From Alphaproteobacteria bacterium (GTDB lineage: Bacteria; Pseudomonadota; Alphaproteobacteria; Micavibrionales; Micavibrionaceae), in assembly GCA_023141075.1 (NCBI GenBank), contig JAGLKL010000001.1, positions 1 to 33,191 on the forward strand: 33,191 nt of DNA, written 5' to 3'. Shown here piece after piece: positions 7,333 through 15,838 of the stretch. Positions within the stretch are counted from its first letter, which is position 1. Each line of letters opens with the position of its first letter. Under the pieces are notes generated by a model. That model was not told the origin of the DNA, did no database searches, and worked only from the letters and a program-made list of their open reading frames with translations. The translations under genes and the position numbers were made by a program.

Positions 7333-8982
7333 TTACAGACCAAAGCTCACGCCAAAAGCTGTGATACCTAATGTTTCTTGGATAGAGTTAAGTAATGGCC
7401 CCATATTCACTGCTAACGCACCACCTATCAGGTGGGTCATACCGGCCATTGTCGAGGCATTTCCTTTACCTTCAGCAACGTCACGCATAATAAACAGGCC
7501 ACGCACGAAACTGATCATCCCTAAAACAATCAGGAACTGCAAAACAGCGGATATAACGTTGTGTATTGCCTCTATTTCTGCCGGAGCCATACCGCCTGTA
7601 AACTGCAGAGTAGCCCACGTATATGTGACTGGGCTGACAAACATCGACGAAGAAAACGCACGTAAAAGGGTAGATGCCGATAAAAGCATACCGCCAATGA
7701 CAAATGTTCCGAATGTTCCTATGCCTCCAGGACCACGCGCACCTTCCTGCGAGGACTTAATAAGTCTTGAAATACCGATCATAATAAAGATCGTACCAGC
7801 CATAAAGGAGAAGAAATTCAAGGCTACGTGCGCAGGTCCCATAATATCGAGCATGAAACAGCCCATAGCTTCATCAAGCGAGTTTGCCCCCAATCCACAA
7901 CCTGGTCCAATTGTCGAGTTAAACCCGGTATTGGTAGTAAACATAGTCACTCCCATAAGGATGGGAGTCAAGAAGGATGACTGAAGAACTGTTATTAGAT
8001 AAGGCAAGGAGAAGAAACAACCACCGGCCAGCAAGCGCATCACGCCTTCACTAACAGCTGTACGCGAAGGTTCGATTACATGATCTCTTATCTTCAAAAC
8101 ACCCCACACGCCCAATACCAGACCCATCAAATAAGATATGGAATTGAGGAAAACAGGCATGGCACTGGAAGTAAGCAAACTATTACAAATTACCGCGCCA
8201 AGAGTGTCTCCAAGCCCCAAGAATATACCCAGACACTCAAAATTAGATGTTTCCGTAGAATAAAGGAAACCGGTTCCGGCAAAGATAGCGGTAATTGTGC
8301 CCAAAAACCCCATACCCGTACCGAAAATGGTGGTATACATGGCGTCAAAGACAGTCGGCATAGCAAATAAGGCACCGGCCGTCAGATAGCGGATGACAGC
8401 GTCTTTCAACGGAACCCTGCTTGGATCTTCGACATGATCACGTGTTTTATACAAAGCCGATACCGATATCACTATACCGAGTAAATAACCGACAGCCGCG
8501 ACCAAGCCCGGCATTCCCTCGACGGAAGCCATGATTTGACCAAGTATGGAGTTGAAGGTTATTCCCACCCATGTTGTTAAGGTCATTGTACCGAGAAACG
8601 CCCAAAACGTTATGAAGGTGTGTGCATTGTCATTAGAAATCGGGTCAAAGTCCGTTTCTGCACCCGGGCCGTTAATGGTAACCCAAGCAGCTTCAAAAAT
8701 AATAGGTAGGCCAAACAGGGCACCGGCCAAAAGATAGCGTATCACAGGGACACTAAGTGGCGTCTGTGTCGGACTATTAACATGATCAACTGTTTTAAAA
8801 ATAGCTATTACTGCGACAATCAGGCCACCTAAATAACATAAAGCAGCAAGAAGACCGGGAAGAGAAGCGGCACTGTCAACTATATTTTGACCAACATCGT
8901 CAACCGTCTGAGCATAACCAAGCTTAGAGAAGAGTAGAACAAAAAACACTCCAAATATAAGTGAATATAGGCTCTTTTTCAT
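7333..8982 (-). CDS. dotE: DotE/IcmC enlarged by three DotP-like modules
   Basis: The ATG at 8982 is preferred over one at 9015 because AAGGAG lies 10 nt upstream and a signal-like helix follows at once; the product is then 549 residues, nearly three times Legionella IcmC (about 194). It is a polytopic membrane protein built from repeated helical hairpins. Modules 1 (about 38-103), 2 (153-219) and 3 (272-335) each carry the DotP signature: a PGL.AA..YL.G-type helix, then K(T/I).DHV..PS or similar, then an IR.L.AGALF-like helix. Modules 4 (381-445) and 5 (472-537) are more diverged and look like the two-hairpin core of DotE. The segments between modules 2-3 and 3-4 hold Cys residues (SNFECLGIF, VICN, GPGCGLG, MGCF). 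It lies between dotF and dotP as icmC does. Confidence 0.87.
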   Translation of the reverse strand: MKKSLYSLIFGVFFVLLFSKLGYAQTVDDVGQNIVDSAASLPGLLAALCYLGGLIVAVIAIFKTVDHVNSPTQTPLSVPVIRYLLAGALFGLPIIFEAAWVTINGPGAETDFDPISNDNAHTFITFWAFLGTMTLTTWVGITFNSILGQIMASVEGMPGLVAAVGYLLGIVISVSALYKTRDHVEDPSRVPLKDAVIRYLTAGALFAMPTVFDAMYTTIFGTGMGFLGTITAIFAGTGFLYSTETSNFECLGIFLGLGDTLGAVICNSLLTSSAMPVFLNSISYLMGLVLGVWGVLKIRDHVIEPSRTAVSEGVMRLLAGGCFFSLPYLITVLQSSFLTPILMGVTMFTTNTGFNSTIGPGCGLGANSLDEAMGCFMLDIMGPAHVALNFFSFMAGTIFIMIGISRLIKSSQEGARGPGGIGTFGTFVIGGMLLSASTLLRAFSSSMFVSPVTYTWATLQFTGGMAPAEIEAIHNVISAVLQFLIVLGMISFVRGLFIMRDVAEGKGNASTMAGMTHLIGGALAVNMGPLLNSIQETLGITAFGVSFGL

Positions 8983-9272
8983 TAGTATATATCTCCTTAC
9001 GCAATCGCTCTGCATTAATTACAACATATTTAGTGAGCATCACGCAAATTTAAAACACATTCACCGCATTGTGTAACAATCATACCGGAATTTAGTTAAA
9101 ATTTTATCAATAATTATAGGTTTCCTAACCATATTCCTCTATGCGGTCAGTACAAAAAGCACAGCCACATGATCATTGCCTAATATAATTATCTCATTTT
9201 CTATCTATAGCCGGAATTATCCATCTATTTATTTAAGGTATGTTTTACGCCAATTTACTTAATAATTCAATA
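8983..9272. other. 290-bp dotF-dotE gap
   Basis: AT-rich, with no supported gene. An inverted repeat (TTACT-T-AATAAT, loop TCAAT, ATTATT-G-AGTAA; 9255-9283) spans the dotF stop codon and could fold in the mRNA, but it lacks a T tract. The AAGGAG of dotE is at the other end. Confidence 0.5.
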
Positions 9273-10604
9273 TTATTGAGTAACATTTCCTTCAGAACCA
9301 AACACACCCCAGCCCTCTTTTTTCTTGGCCACCTCTTTAATGCGTCCTAATCCCCTGATTTTGTTTCCAGGTTCTACAGCTTCTATATTGCCGGAAACCG
9401 TGTCATACAAGACAGCACGTCCCGGACGGATGCTGCGAATCTCCCATTGTGGTTTTGGCACCGCTTTTTCAATTTTTTGCACTGTAACAGCAGCAGTGTC
9501 GGCGTTAGTTTTTTCTTTTTCAGCTTCAACAGCCTTTATCTCAGCAGCTCTACGAGCGGCTTCTTCCTGTGCTTTAGCTCTCGCTTCAGCTTCAGCCTCT
9601 GCCTCTATTCTCCGGTGTTTCTCTTCCAGAATATCTTGTGATTCGGTCTCATTTTCGTCATTTGCTCTATTTATCAGTTCAACTACCGAAGCCATATCAT
9701 CCGAATCGTCTGGTTCATCGAAAAGAAAACCATCATCAAGAACCTGTAATTTCTGCATTTCAGATGATTCTATGATAGTGACATCTTCCCCATCCGTTTC
9801 GTTTTCACTGACCACTACCGGCAAGGACGCATCTTCCGGCTCTTCGTCAAATAAATTATCCTCAGAAAACGGGTTGGTAACGCTCTCACTATCCATAAAT
9901 TCCGAATTATTAGATAATTCAAGCCCTTCAACCCCCTTATCACTTAATTGCGCTTGCTCAAGAGGGGGGCGCTCGGTTTTCATCTCATCAAGATCAAAAG
10001 GCAGCGGGGTCAATACAGAGGTATCGCTAAGCTCTTGCTCTACAGGCTTTATTTCATCAACCCGTTTTTGCGCCTCATCAATGAAATTATCGTCATTTTG
10101 CTCTTCTGGAGAACCTGTCAGTTTAACAATGGGGATTGGAGTAGGTGCCAATGACTGGCGCAATGTATTATAGACTGTAAGGCCAACGATTAGAAGAATA
10201 GTCAAAACAATGCCTAATAAAATAAAAGGCTTTTTCTTTTTCTTTATTCTTGGCGGTTGTTTGGATTCCGGTTTCAGATCTTCGTCCGGTATTTGCTCTA
10301 AATTTTCTTGTATCTGAGTTTCCTGTTTTGTCCCGAGGGCTTCTTCAACAATGGCGGATGGCGAAACAGGAGGAGAATCGACTGGGATAGCTTCCTCCGT
10401 GGTGCTGTCCATTTCCCCTTTTTCTGTATCGGCAGCAGGACCCTGATCTTCTTGGAGGGGGGCATCATCTACGGGACTTTGTTCCAGATATTCATCATCG
10501 TCCCATTCTTCATCAAAACCGAACTCGTCTTCAAATTCGAGATCATCGTCAAATTCTTCTGGGTTGTTATCGGAAACGTCTGAATTTTTGCTGGAACCAG
10601 GCAT
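9273..10604 (-). CDS. dotF: DotF/IcmG-like bitopic membrane protein
   Basis: The assignment rests on position between dotG and dotE (icmE-icmG-icmC), topology and the C-terminus. Residues 1-120 are strongly acidic (Asp/Glu runs near 15-40), residues 121-125 are a KKKKK stop, one TM helix spans about 127-147 and the rest is periplasmic. A predicted coiled coil rich in Glu/Ala/Lys (about 315-380) leads into a small beta domain beginning WEIRSIRPGRAVLYDTVSG and containing EPGNKIRGLGRIKEV. This resembles the DotF/TraP/PilP type of domain, which contacts DotG and the outer-membrane core. At 443 residues it is much longer than Legionella IcmG (269); the extra length is acidic low-complexity sequence. 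The sequence-level match is confined to the last 60 residues. Confidence 0.78.
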   Translation of the reverse strand: MPGSSKNSDVSDNNPEEFDDDLEFEDEFGFDEEWDDDEYLEQSPVDDAPLQEDQGPAADTEKGEMDSTTEEAIPVDSPPVSPSAIVEEALGTKQETQIQENLEQIPDEDLKPESKQPPRIKKKKKPFILLGIVLTILLIVGLTVYNTLRQSLAPTPIPIVKLTGSPEEQNDDNFIDEAQKRVDEIKPVEQELSDTSVLTPLPFDLDEMKTERPPLEQAQLSDKGVEGLELSNNSEFMDSESVTNPFSEDNLFDEEPEDASLPVVVSENETDGEDVTIIESSEMQKLQVLDDGFLFDEPDDSDDMASVVELINRANDENETESQDILEEKHRRIEAEAEAEARAKAQEEAARRAAEIKAVEAEKEKTNADTAAVTVQKIEKAVPKPQWEIRSIRPGRAVLYDTVSGNIEAVEPGNKIRGLGRIKEVAKKKEGWGVFGSEGNVTQ

Positions 10605-10683
10605 AAGAATTATCCCATTTTTAGACTTTGCTTTTTACAAATTTTAAAAAAGGGGACACGAAATCAACCGGAACCCGTTTTTG

Positions 10684-11946
10684 CTAAATGTCTCCGCTAT
10701 CTTCGACGTTTTCTGCAAAGAAAAGACCAATTGGTGTACCGGCAGCAATAACGATTTTGATTTCAACATCAGCTATATCATCGACGATCCCCGAAATTTT
10801 TGAACCAACCATTGCTACACCGGCAGCGATTTCCTGTTCATCGGTCGATTCTTCTTCTCCCTCAACCACAGCATCGCCGTCTACATACACGGTTGTTGCA
10901 CCGGATTCCTCAATTGCCTCAGAATAACCTCGAATAAATTCGGCAGCAGCAGGAAGAATGATCCGCTTGAAATAACGGTGGTCAATATCTGTTCTCATAG
11001 CGGGCAGGCCACTGTCAGGATTAAGCATAATGGCTTCAACTTCATACTGCTTTCCCTCGTCGTTCACAGCCATGTCAAAAGTAATAGCAAGCATGTCTGC
11101 ATCATCCATGACCGTGAAACTACCAAGAAGTTTCCAGCCTTTCAGAGGGCCGCTGACCACTTGTGCCATAACCTTCATAGGAATATCAGAATTAGCCTCC
11201 AGCAAAAGCTGGCCATAATAAATACTACCGGCAGCGATAATTATTTCGATATCATCCACTTCGTTAAAAGGCGCGTCTCCGCCGCCACTGCCGCCACTCC
11301 CGTTCGCCTGCTGTCCATTCAAATCGACATCATCATCATTATAAGTAATGAGTGTCTTACTACTCATCGTCACTGTTCCCGATGTCTTGGAAAGAACAGA
11401 CTGCATCTGCTTGGACATGGAGTCTGCCATATTTCTGACAGCCTCGTCTTGTTGCTCAGCGTCAAGCACTGTGACCGGTTCTCCTTCAACCTTGTGCGCC
11501 CTAATCTGACGTTCCACACGTTCTTCTTGGAGCATACGCCATCTATGCAGAGGGTCTTCAGTCTCTTCCTCTATCTCAGGCACTTCAAGACGTGTATCTG
11601 GTGTTTCAATAGGCACGGGGATCGCACTACCGCCTTCGGCGATTGCGCGGTCAAGGTCGGCTTCGTTTTGCTGTTCCACAGCTTCAATATATGCCGGGGC
11701 GATTTCTTCATCCGCACCCGGGATTGAGGTCACCTGAGATCCACCGGGCACAACGGAGTGTCTCTCTTTTTCTTCTTCACCGCCGAAGAACATCATAACG
11801 CCGATAATAAAAGCCAAAACAACAAAAACGACACCAACTTTTGCAAGAGCGCTTCGTCTAATAGCATTACCCAAGCCGGATTTCTGAGAAAACTCATCAA
11901 AACCTTCGTCAGAATCGATTATATCTTCGTCTAGATCATCATTCAT
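10684..11946 (-). CDS. dotG: DotG/IcmE, VirB10/TrbI-like channel scaffold
   Basis: A 420-residue protein with a cytoplasmic acidic N-terminus, one TM helix (about 36-55) and a C-terminal VirB10-type beta domain (about 215-415) containing EIIIAAGSIYYGQL, GPLKGWKLLGSF and, at the very end, EIKIVIAAGTPIGLFF. DotG spans the periplasm and lines the core complex. Legionella IcmE is about 1048 residues because of a long repeat region; that region is absent here, so the protein has the compact form of IncI TraO (about 430). The ATG overlaps the dotH stop (ATGAATGA), implying translational coupling. Confidence 0.94.
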   Translation of the reverse strand: MNDDLDEDIIDSDEGFDEFSQKSGLGNAIRRSALAKVGVVFVVLAFIIGVMMFFGGEEEKERHSVVPGGSQVTSIPGADEEIAPAYIEAVEQQNEADLDRAIAEGGSAIPVPIETPDTRLEVPEIEEETEDPLHRWRMLQEERVERQIRAHKVEGEPVTVLDAEQQDEAVRNMADSMSKQMQSVLSKTSGTVTMSSKTLITYNDDDVDLNGQQANGSGGSGGGDAPFNEVDDIEIIIAAGSIYYGQLLLEANSDIPMKVMAQVVSGPLKGWKLLGSFTVMDDADMLAITFDMAVNDEGKQYEVEAIMLNPDSGLPAMRTDIDHRYFKRIILPAAAEFIRGYSEAIEESGATTVYVDGDAVVEGEEESTDEQEIAAGVAMVGSKISGIVDDIADVEIKIVIAAGTPIGLFFAENVEDSGDI

Positions 11947-12973
11947 CTAACAAATCCTCACGCGCAGTAAGATGGGCACGAACCATACGTCCCCGATCAG
12001 ATAGTAAAATCACAGGTGTTTCTTCCAGAGCGTATATTTTTGTTCCATCCGCAGATGTTACAGAGCTATCCCAGCCTGGTGACAGAAGTGTTAAAGGTGT
12101 TCTTACATAAGTCATACCATTATACACATACGCAGTTGTGCGCCCGTCAACACCAAAGACATCCAGTATATTAGCTCCATCGGGGACAACACCGCCCAAA
12201 GCAATAGACATATCCGGATCGCCGGAGGACAGAGTAACACCATTACTTATCAGTGGCATTTTGGCACCCGGACCCCGTTTGGGGACAACAGCATCAAAGC
12301 GGTAATGAACAACATCTCTTCCTGTTTCAAAAGTCATAATAACAGGAGCATCCAGACCGACCAGACGCATGGAAACATTCCCATGAGCAAATTTACTCTT
12401 CGGTGAAAGTCTCAACATGTGTGTTACTTCATAAACAGTTGATTCTTCAACGTTAAAATCACCAACCCAGCTAATATCTTCGATTGGCCATGGTGCGCCG
12501 GTGGAATCTAAAATGCTAAGTGTTGTCACATATCCGAATGCAAGCTTTACGATCAAAGGAGCAACGCCCGGATCAAGAGAAATATTTTGCACAACCGACT
12601 CAGGACGCGGATACGGGTGAACAGGAAGCTCAGTCGATTCCACGGTTCGGTCATAACGCTCAAGCACGGATCTGATTTCCGAAGGTTTCAAAGGCATGAG
12701 CCGTTTTAAAGCCTGATCAAAAGCCTCTTTTCTGAAAGAGTCTTCGAGCTCGTCAGCAGACTTCTCAAATTCAAACCCGTTATCATCGAAACCGAATGTA
12801 TCGGCTTCTAATGTATCATCGGGCAGGACGTCTATTTTCGGCATGTCAGAGGTTTCAGGTTGAGCCAGTGCAGGGACAGCTAACGCAACTGAACATGCCA
12901 ACATAAGGCCGAAAGTCACAATTTTAGTGTCAAAGGTTGACCTCATTGTGTAAAAAAAGTTTGTATAATGCAT
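11939..12973 (-). CDS. dotH: DotH/IcmK outer-membrane core protein
   Basis: The protein has 344 residues against about 360 in Legionella and is related to TraN of IncI. A signal peptide ending VPALA is visible at residues 32-36, followed by an acidic stretch and then the family core: EVTHMLRLSPKSKFAHGN, NVSMRLVGLDAPVIMTFETG and VVHYRFDAVVPKRGPG. DotH forms the outer-membrane ring with the lipoproteins DotC and DotD in Legionella. The ATG at 12973 is followed by a second ATG nine codons later (12946). Neither has a strong Shine-Dalgarno, and the second would give a more typical signal peptide length. It overlaps dotG by 8 bp. Confidence 0.95.
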   Translation of the reverse strand: MHYTNFFYTMRSTFDTKIVTFGLMLACSVALAVPALAQPETSDMPKIDVLPDDTLEADTFGFDDNGFEFEKSADELEDSFRKEAFDQALKRLMPLKPSEIRSVLERYDRTVESTELPVHPYPRPESVVQNISLDPGVAPLIVKLAFGYVTTLSILDSTGAPWPIEDISWVGDFNVEESTVYEVTHMLRLSPKSKFAHGNVSMRLVGLDAPVIMTFETGRDVVHYRFDAVVPKRGPGAKMPLISNGVTLSSGDPDMSIALGGVVPDGANILDVFGVDGRTTAYVYNGMTYVRTPLTLLSPGWDSSVTSADGTKIYALEETPVILLSDRGRMVRAHLTAREDLLDE

Positions 12974-13078
12974 GAATCTTTTTAACCCAGATACTCATAA
13001 AAACGTGTCAAGGGTACATGGAATTTTCAAGGTTGTCACGTATTATCCACAGAAAGTACAAAAAAACCTTGTAAACAT

Positions 13079-13732
13079 CTAACGCGCCATAGCAATCCAC
13101 TGTTCAATTCCCACCCCGTTAGAACTTTCAAGGCGCGGAACTCGTACGACGATAACCGTTACAAGAAGTCCCGTATTGGAAGTTTTTGTCCCTGACCTGT
13201 ATGTCAGAACCAGCGGAATTTGTACGACCCACTGATACCGTCCGGCCACCAGACCTTCCGATTGCAGAATCGGGGCACCTTTAGGTGCAGCAGTAATAAG
13301 CTGCTGATGCACTTCAACCATTTCAATAATACGCGAGCGTTGTAGCGCCTGAGTAAAACTTTCCCACCCTCGCTTGGTAAAATTACGGGAAGATTCTTGC
13401 AGCCGACGCCGATAATCGTTAAAGCCAAAAGTCATCACCTCGGTCGTGGCCTGTGCCACCCAGGACATCAGCGCGGGCGTACTCAAGTTTGGTTCACCCA
13501 ATGGTACCATCGGCACCAGACGCCCATCTTCGGTCGTAGCAAAATAGAAGTTCTGAGGCTGATTTACTTTAATAGTGTAATACATAGCTCCAACTAACCC
13601 GAGGATTACAATACTCTGTATTAGGGTCATCTTTAGAAGACTTCTATATCCATCCCTGTAAAACTCATTGCGAATAACAACGGTTCCCAACCCGGAGATG
13701 GACTTTTTTTTATCGGATTCTTTTTCTGTCAT
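13079..13732 (-). CDS. dotI: DotI/IcmL inner-membrane protein (VirB8-like)
   Basis: The protein has 217 residues, matching IcmL (212) and IncI TraM almost end to end: VIRNEFYRDGYRSLLK, a TM helix (about 35-53), NFYFATTEDGRLVPMVPLG, FGFNDYRRRLQESS, FTKRGWESFTQALQ and GRYQWVVQIPLVLTYRSG. The periplasmic part of DotI has a VirB8-like fold. It is the first gene of the dotI-H-G-F-E-P-N-O cluster and faces the 443-bp divergent gap, so its promoter must drive the run. AAGAAGG lies 4 nt before the ATG. The 22-bp near-palindrome (copy B) lies 46 bp upstream of the start, where an operator would be expected. Confidence 0.97.
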   Translation of the reverse strand: MTEKESDKKKSISGLGTVVIRNEFYRDGYRSLLKMTLIQSIVILGLVGAMYYTIKVNQPQNFYFATTEDGRLVPMVPLGEPNLSTPALMSWVAQATTEVMTFGFNDYRRRLQESSRNFTKRGWESFTQALQRSRIIEMVEVHQQLITAAPKGAPILQSEGLVAGRYQWVVQIPLVLTYRSGTKTSNTGLLVTVIVVRVPRLESSNGVGIEQWIAMAR

Positions 13733-13778
13733 ATTGCCTTCTTGATCGTGTTAAAAAAATTACGAACTTTTCACCATT

Positions 13779-13800
13779 GCTTAGGGTCTAAACCCATAGC
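13779..13800 (-). repeat. 22-bp near-palindrome, copy B, upstream of dotI
   Basis: The best-formed copy: outer GCT/AGC pairs, two mismatches, then GGGT/ACCC arms. It lies 46 bp before the dotI start codon. The position suggests a regulator-binding site, although copies A and C are not next to a start codon. Confidence 0.55.
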
Positions 13801-13989
13801 TTTTACCAATTCTGTATATAACTGATCTTTGAGCACAAAACTCAAAACAATCGCTCACACTTTAAAGATGCATTGTGTCGCAAAAAAACTTTTTACACAA
13901 TAACCCTGTGACGATATTTGCTCAAAAATTATCAAAAAACCCCAATTAATTTTCACTCAATATCATTATCCGTATTTCAGAGCTGGACA

Positions 13990-14012
13990 TAACACGTGAC
14001 TACACTACCTAA
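13990..14012 (+). repeat. Solo copy of the MITE terminal repeat
   Basis: This 23-bp sequence (contains ACGTGACTACACTACCTAA) matches the left terminal inverted repeat of the 24384-24655 element, read in reverse, at 22 of 23 positions. No partner end is seen within 300 bp on either side, so it is either a relic of excision or a binding site shared by both places. Confidence 0.6.
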
Positions 14013-14175
14013 GTATAAGAAATATTTAGTGCCTTTTTTAAATAGCCTGTGATAAGCTACCACGCGATGTTACAAACGATTAACTTCAATACGATCTAGA
14101 TTTTAAAATTCGTTGAAAAAACATCGAAAATAAGGCAGCATAAGACACGATACTTACCGATTTAAGAGTTTTTTG

Positions 14176-15738
14176 ATGATTGATGCAGGTGATGCAAAAC
14201 AGACAAATAAGCCAATATGGTATGAATTCGGAAGTCTTTTTGTAAAGCTTTCGCTTTTTCTGGCCGTATTTTCTTTCAGCTTGACGGCAGTTCCACGAGT
14301 TACTTTAGCGTGCTGTACCGGGTGTCCGGATGTCGGTGCGGCAGTAGCGTATGTTGCTCAGTCTCATGTTGATTTGATTAATAACACGTGGCAAGAGTGG
14401 GATGATGACACAGACGCCTATGAAAACTGGCTGATAGACACGTTTCTTAATAAGGAAGTCGCTGTCGCGTCGGCTCTGATGGTTACTCAGATGTCTGCCA
14501 TAGCCATGCAATATACCCAGATTATCGGAGCATTTCTGGATGCGCAGACGCAACTCGAGACGCAGCGTGTTCTACGCCATCTTCAATATGAAGCGCACAG
14601 AGATTATATTCCCAGCGAAACCTTTTGTTATTTTGGTACAAACGTCAGAAGTCTAGGTGGATCAGAAGAAAAAGGGCGCTTAAATGCATTGATCTTATCG
14701 AGTATGTCTTTAGATCGGCAAATGGGTAATGTACATATGGCCGGAAGCATTGACTTTGGAGATGATCGAAAGTCCCGCTGGCATCAGTTTGTCCACACAT
14801 ATTGTGACCCTCTGGACAATAACTTTCAAGATGAAGTCGGTAACGCTGCGCTTGTAATGACGCTGGTCAGCCCTCTTAATTTAGCTGCAGGCACCATGTC
14901 CAGAACAGGGTTGGTTCTGGCATGTGATCATAACGGATCAGGCTCTGGTAACGATATCGGTGCGGATGATGAGCATCGCTTTAACCGCGACATCAACTAC
15001 ACGCGCTTGATTGAAAAACCGCGGACTTTGGAAATTGATTTATCGGATGATACAATGGACAGCTCTATAGATCCGGTAGACATGTTTTACGTTGGCCCGA
15101 TTAACCAGCCGGGCGATGAAGAAGATATTATTGCTATGTCCAAAAACCTTTACGGACACAACATTTTATCCCGTAGACTAACAAAAGTGCCGTTATCACG
15201 GTATGATGCAAGAAGGCTATATCTTGCATTGCGCGGTGTCGCTGCAAAAAGGAACGTTGCGCAAGCTAGTTACAACGCTATCGTGGCTCTGAAATCTGCG
15301 GGAACGGCACATGAGATGGAAAATGGCTTCGTTCCGGTTATAGTGCCGCCGTTTTCAGCAACCGTGTTGGAAACAAAACAAAGTCGGCGTTTTTTGGCAG
15401 CGGTTATTGACCAGCTTTTACCGAAGGATCCCGCATTGAGTGGATCAAATATATTCAGCCTGATCGGCTATAGTCCAAGTTATTTCTCACAACTGGAAAT
15501 ACTTGCCAAGCGCATCTATCAGAATCCGAGCTTTTATGCCGACTTATATGAATCGCCGACGAACGTTGCACGTAAAAAAGTGGCAATGAAGGCTATTGAA
15601 CTTATGGTCGACCGGGCAATATATGAAAGCCAGGTTCGCCGGGAAATGAGTATCTCTGTTTTATTGTCCAGCAAACTAAGGGCGTTACATCGTGATGCAA
15701 ACAAAGCCCTGTCAGGGGCGGTAGGACAAGAGGATTAA
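14176..15738 (+). CDS. Exported Cys-rich paralogue 1 of 5, unknown family
   Basis: Start ATG 14176 with AAGAG 7 nt upstream (a TTG precedes it directly); 520 residues. A long n-region is followed by a hydrophobic signal segment (about 21-40) ending TLA before CCTGC (Cys46, 47, 50). Family landmarks follow: a helical block ...QIIGAFLDAQTQLETQR and AHRDY (near 140), FCYFGT (near 150), a Cys-containing YCDPLDN, ACDHNGSG, DINYTRLIEKPRTLEIDLSD, DEEDIIAMSKNLYG, then PSYFSQLEILAKRIYQNPSF and NVARKKVAMKAIELM near the C-terminus. The mature protein is predicted periplasmic or extracellular and mainly helical. First gene of a five-member tandem array in a Dot/Icm locus; function unknown. An IcmX/TraW-type role would fit in size (IcmX is about 466 residues and exported), but I see no proof of homology. 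Confidence 0.9.
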   Translation: MIDAGDAKQTNKPIWYEFGSLFVKLSLFLAVFSFSLTAVPRVTLACCTGCPDVGAAVAYVAQSHVDLINNTWQEWDDDTDAYENWLIDTFLNKEVAVASALMVTQMSAIAMQYTQIIGAFLDAQTQLETQRVLRHLQYEAHRDYIPSETFCYFGTNVRSLGGSEEKGRLNALILSSMSLDRQMGNVHMAGSIDFGDDRKSRWHQFVHTYCDPLDNNFQDEVGNAALVMTLVSPLNLAAGTMSRTGLVLACDHNGSGSGNDIGADDEHRFNRDINYTRLIEKPRTLEIDLSDDTMDSSIDPVDMFYVGPINQPGDEEDIIAMSKNLYGHNILSRRLTKVPLSRYDARRLYLALRGVAAKRNVAQASYNAIVALKSAGTAHEMENGFVPVIVPPFSATVLETKQSRRFLAAVIDQLLPKDPALSGSNIFSLIGYSPSYFSQLEILAKRIYQNPSFYADLYESPTNVARKKVAMKAIELMVDRAIYESQVRREMSISVLLSSKLRALHRDANKALSGAVGQED

Positions 15739-15838
15739 TTACAAATCAAGTAATATAGTTATTGATACCGAATTATGAGTTCAACAGCACGTTAGAAAAA
15801 AAGAAGTATAAAAGGTAAAATTTAGTAGGACGAAAACA

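Larger units (their letters stand above)
13733..14175. other. 443-bp divergent regulatory gap
   Basis: This is the divergent control region between dotI (minus) and the five-paralogue operon (plus). It holds the near-palindrome copy B (13779-13800), a hairpin with ATTGTGT (13872-13878) and ACACAAT (13895-13901) arms and an inner AAAAA/TTTTT pairing, and a solo copy of a transposable-element end (13990-14012). I could not assign -35/-10 boxes with confidence on either strand. Confidence 0.6.

Noticed and set aside
7319..7984. Plus-strand open frame of 221 codons opposite dotE
   Set aside because: Shadow of the hydrophobic dotE reading frame; Pro/Ile-rich translation without domain or start signal.
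9030..9083. 17-residue minus-strand frame MIVTQCGECV... before dotE with a CxxC
   Set aside because: Too short, no ribosome-binding site and no conserved context; probably chance.
9325..10173. Long plus-strand open frame, Ser-rich, opposite dotF
   Set aside because: It is the antisense of the acidic, Ser/Glu-coding dotF gene; composition is explained by that and there is no ribosome-binding site or recognisable domain.
14299..14325. Lipobox at the paralogue 1 Cys (TLAC)
   Set aside because: Position -3 is Thr rather than Leu/Val/Ile, and the other paralogues do not have a lipobox at the matching site, so signal peptidase I cleavage is preferred.
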